Position numbers and translations under genes: made by a program
Source of the DNA: Campylobacter sp. US33a
Lineage (GTDB): Bacteria; Campylobacterota; Campylobacteria; Campylobacterales; Campylobacteraceae
NCBI RefSeq assembly: GCF_004378855.1
Contig: NZ_RYYL01000007.1
Coordinates: 94,353 to 158,352, forward strand
DNA: 64,000 nucleotides
Reading direction: 5' to 3'
Notes under the pieces: generated by a model
Database searches by the model: none
What the model saw: only the letters and a program-made list of their open reading frames with translations
Told to the model about the DNA's origin: nothing
Shown here: in pieces, positions 63,965 to 64,000 of the stretch
How positions within the stretch are numbered: the stretch's first letter is position 1
Layout: each line of letters begins with the position of its first letter

Positions 63965-64000
63965 TCATTTCTTTGATTATTTCTTTAATCATTTCTTTAT
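63965..64000 (-). CDS. Possible C-terminal end of a gene reaching beyond the window
   Basis: On the minus strand the last bases read KEMIKEIIKEMI and then a TGA at 63965-63967. The 12-nt unit AAAGAAATGATT occurs three times with small changes. It may be the end of a coding region that starts outside the window, or simply a short repeat. There is too little sequence for a call. Confidence 0.25.

Noticed and set aside
1..64000. CRISPR array, tRNA or rRNA genes, insertion sequences, prophage integrase
   Set aside because: No spaced identical repeats of CRISPR type, no recognisable transposase or integrase, and no tRNA clover-leaf that I could confirm by eye. The 40-bp palindromes at 30793 are too few and have no unique spacers of protospacer size.

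Overview
The window is AT-rich, gene-dense DNA from a Campylobacter chromosome. The evidence is the S10-type ribosomal cluster without rpmD, RNase J with a long basic N-terminal arm, ThrRS without a TGS domain, the four-gene arsP-arsR-arsC-acr3 operon and G-tract glycosyltransferases. Gene order is partly that of C. jejuni (thrS-infC, purB-nrdA, rlmN to ksgA to rnj to rluB) but rearranged, so a related species such as a member of the C. lari group is plausible. That species guess rests on memory and was not tested by a search.

Left core block (1-17550): a hemerythrin gene cut by the window edge, thrS-infC, uppP, nrdA, purB, an RluA-family pseudouridine synthase, an MFS transporter and a phase-variable heptosyltransferase-like gene that is out of frame here (G7). 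Next come a radical-SAM gene, a 33-residue membrane protein not obvious in a long-ORF scan, rlmN, a nucleoside phosphorylase-like gene, ksgA, rnj and rluB.

Accessory block (17550-46460), lying between rluB and rpsJ, which I recall as adjacent in C. jejuni. It holds a decayed membrane-protein gene and a partial copy of mdaB. A drug-response cluster follows: MFS pump, AAC(6')-like acetyltransferase, MdaB and a membrane protein, divergent from an HxlR regulator. Then come a CAT-like acetyltransferase and a zinc alcohol dehydrogenase. The type I restriction locus has a frameshifted hsdR, a RloC/PrrC-like ATPase, hsdS, a Fic gene and hsdM. Beyond it are an ANT(6)-like gene, a cyclophilin-like gene fused in frame to a dead MerR gene, and a large SF1 helicase with a DUF2726-like tail. 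The block ends with an operon of alpha/beta-hydrolase, cupin and carboxymuconolactone decarboxylase (exported or possibly exported), a second phase-variable heptosyltransferase (G10, off), a second MFS pump, the arsenic operon, a DUF2165 protein and an intact MerR gene.

Right core block (46600-64000): the rpsJ to secY cluster from one strong promoter; then a compact acyltransferase, PAP2 and PEP-synthase/rifampin-phosphotransferase-like operon; then a DUF3298-like exported protein, a chemoreceptor and the possible tail of a further gene.

The most notable non-coding signals are three 27-bp palindromes at exactly 40-bp intervals in front of the Fic gene. Three distant promoters (alcohol dehydrogenase, hydrolase operon, second MFS pump) share a MerR-type architecture with a 19-bp spacer. 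Several genes look switchable or broken at short repeats: two G tracts, an A7 tract between a Tat signal and the decarboxylase, and a GT run in hsdR.
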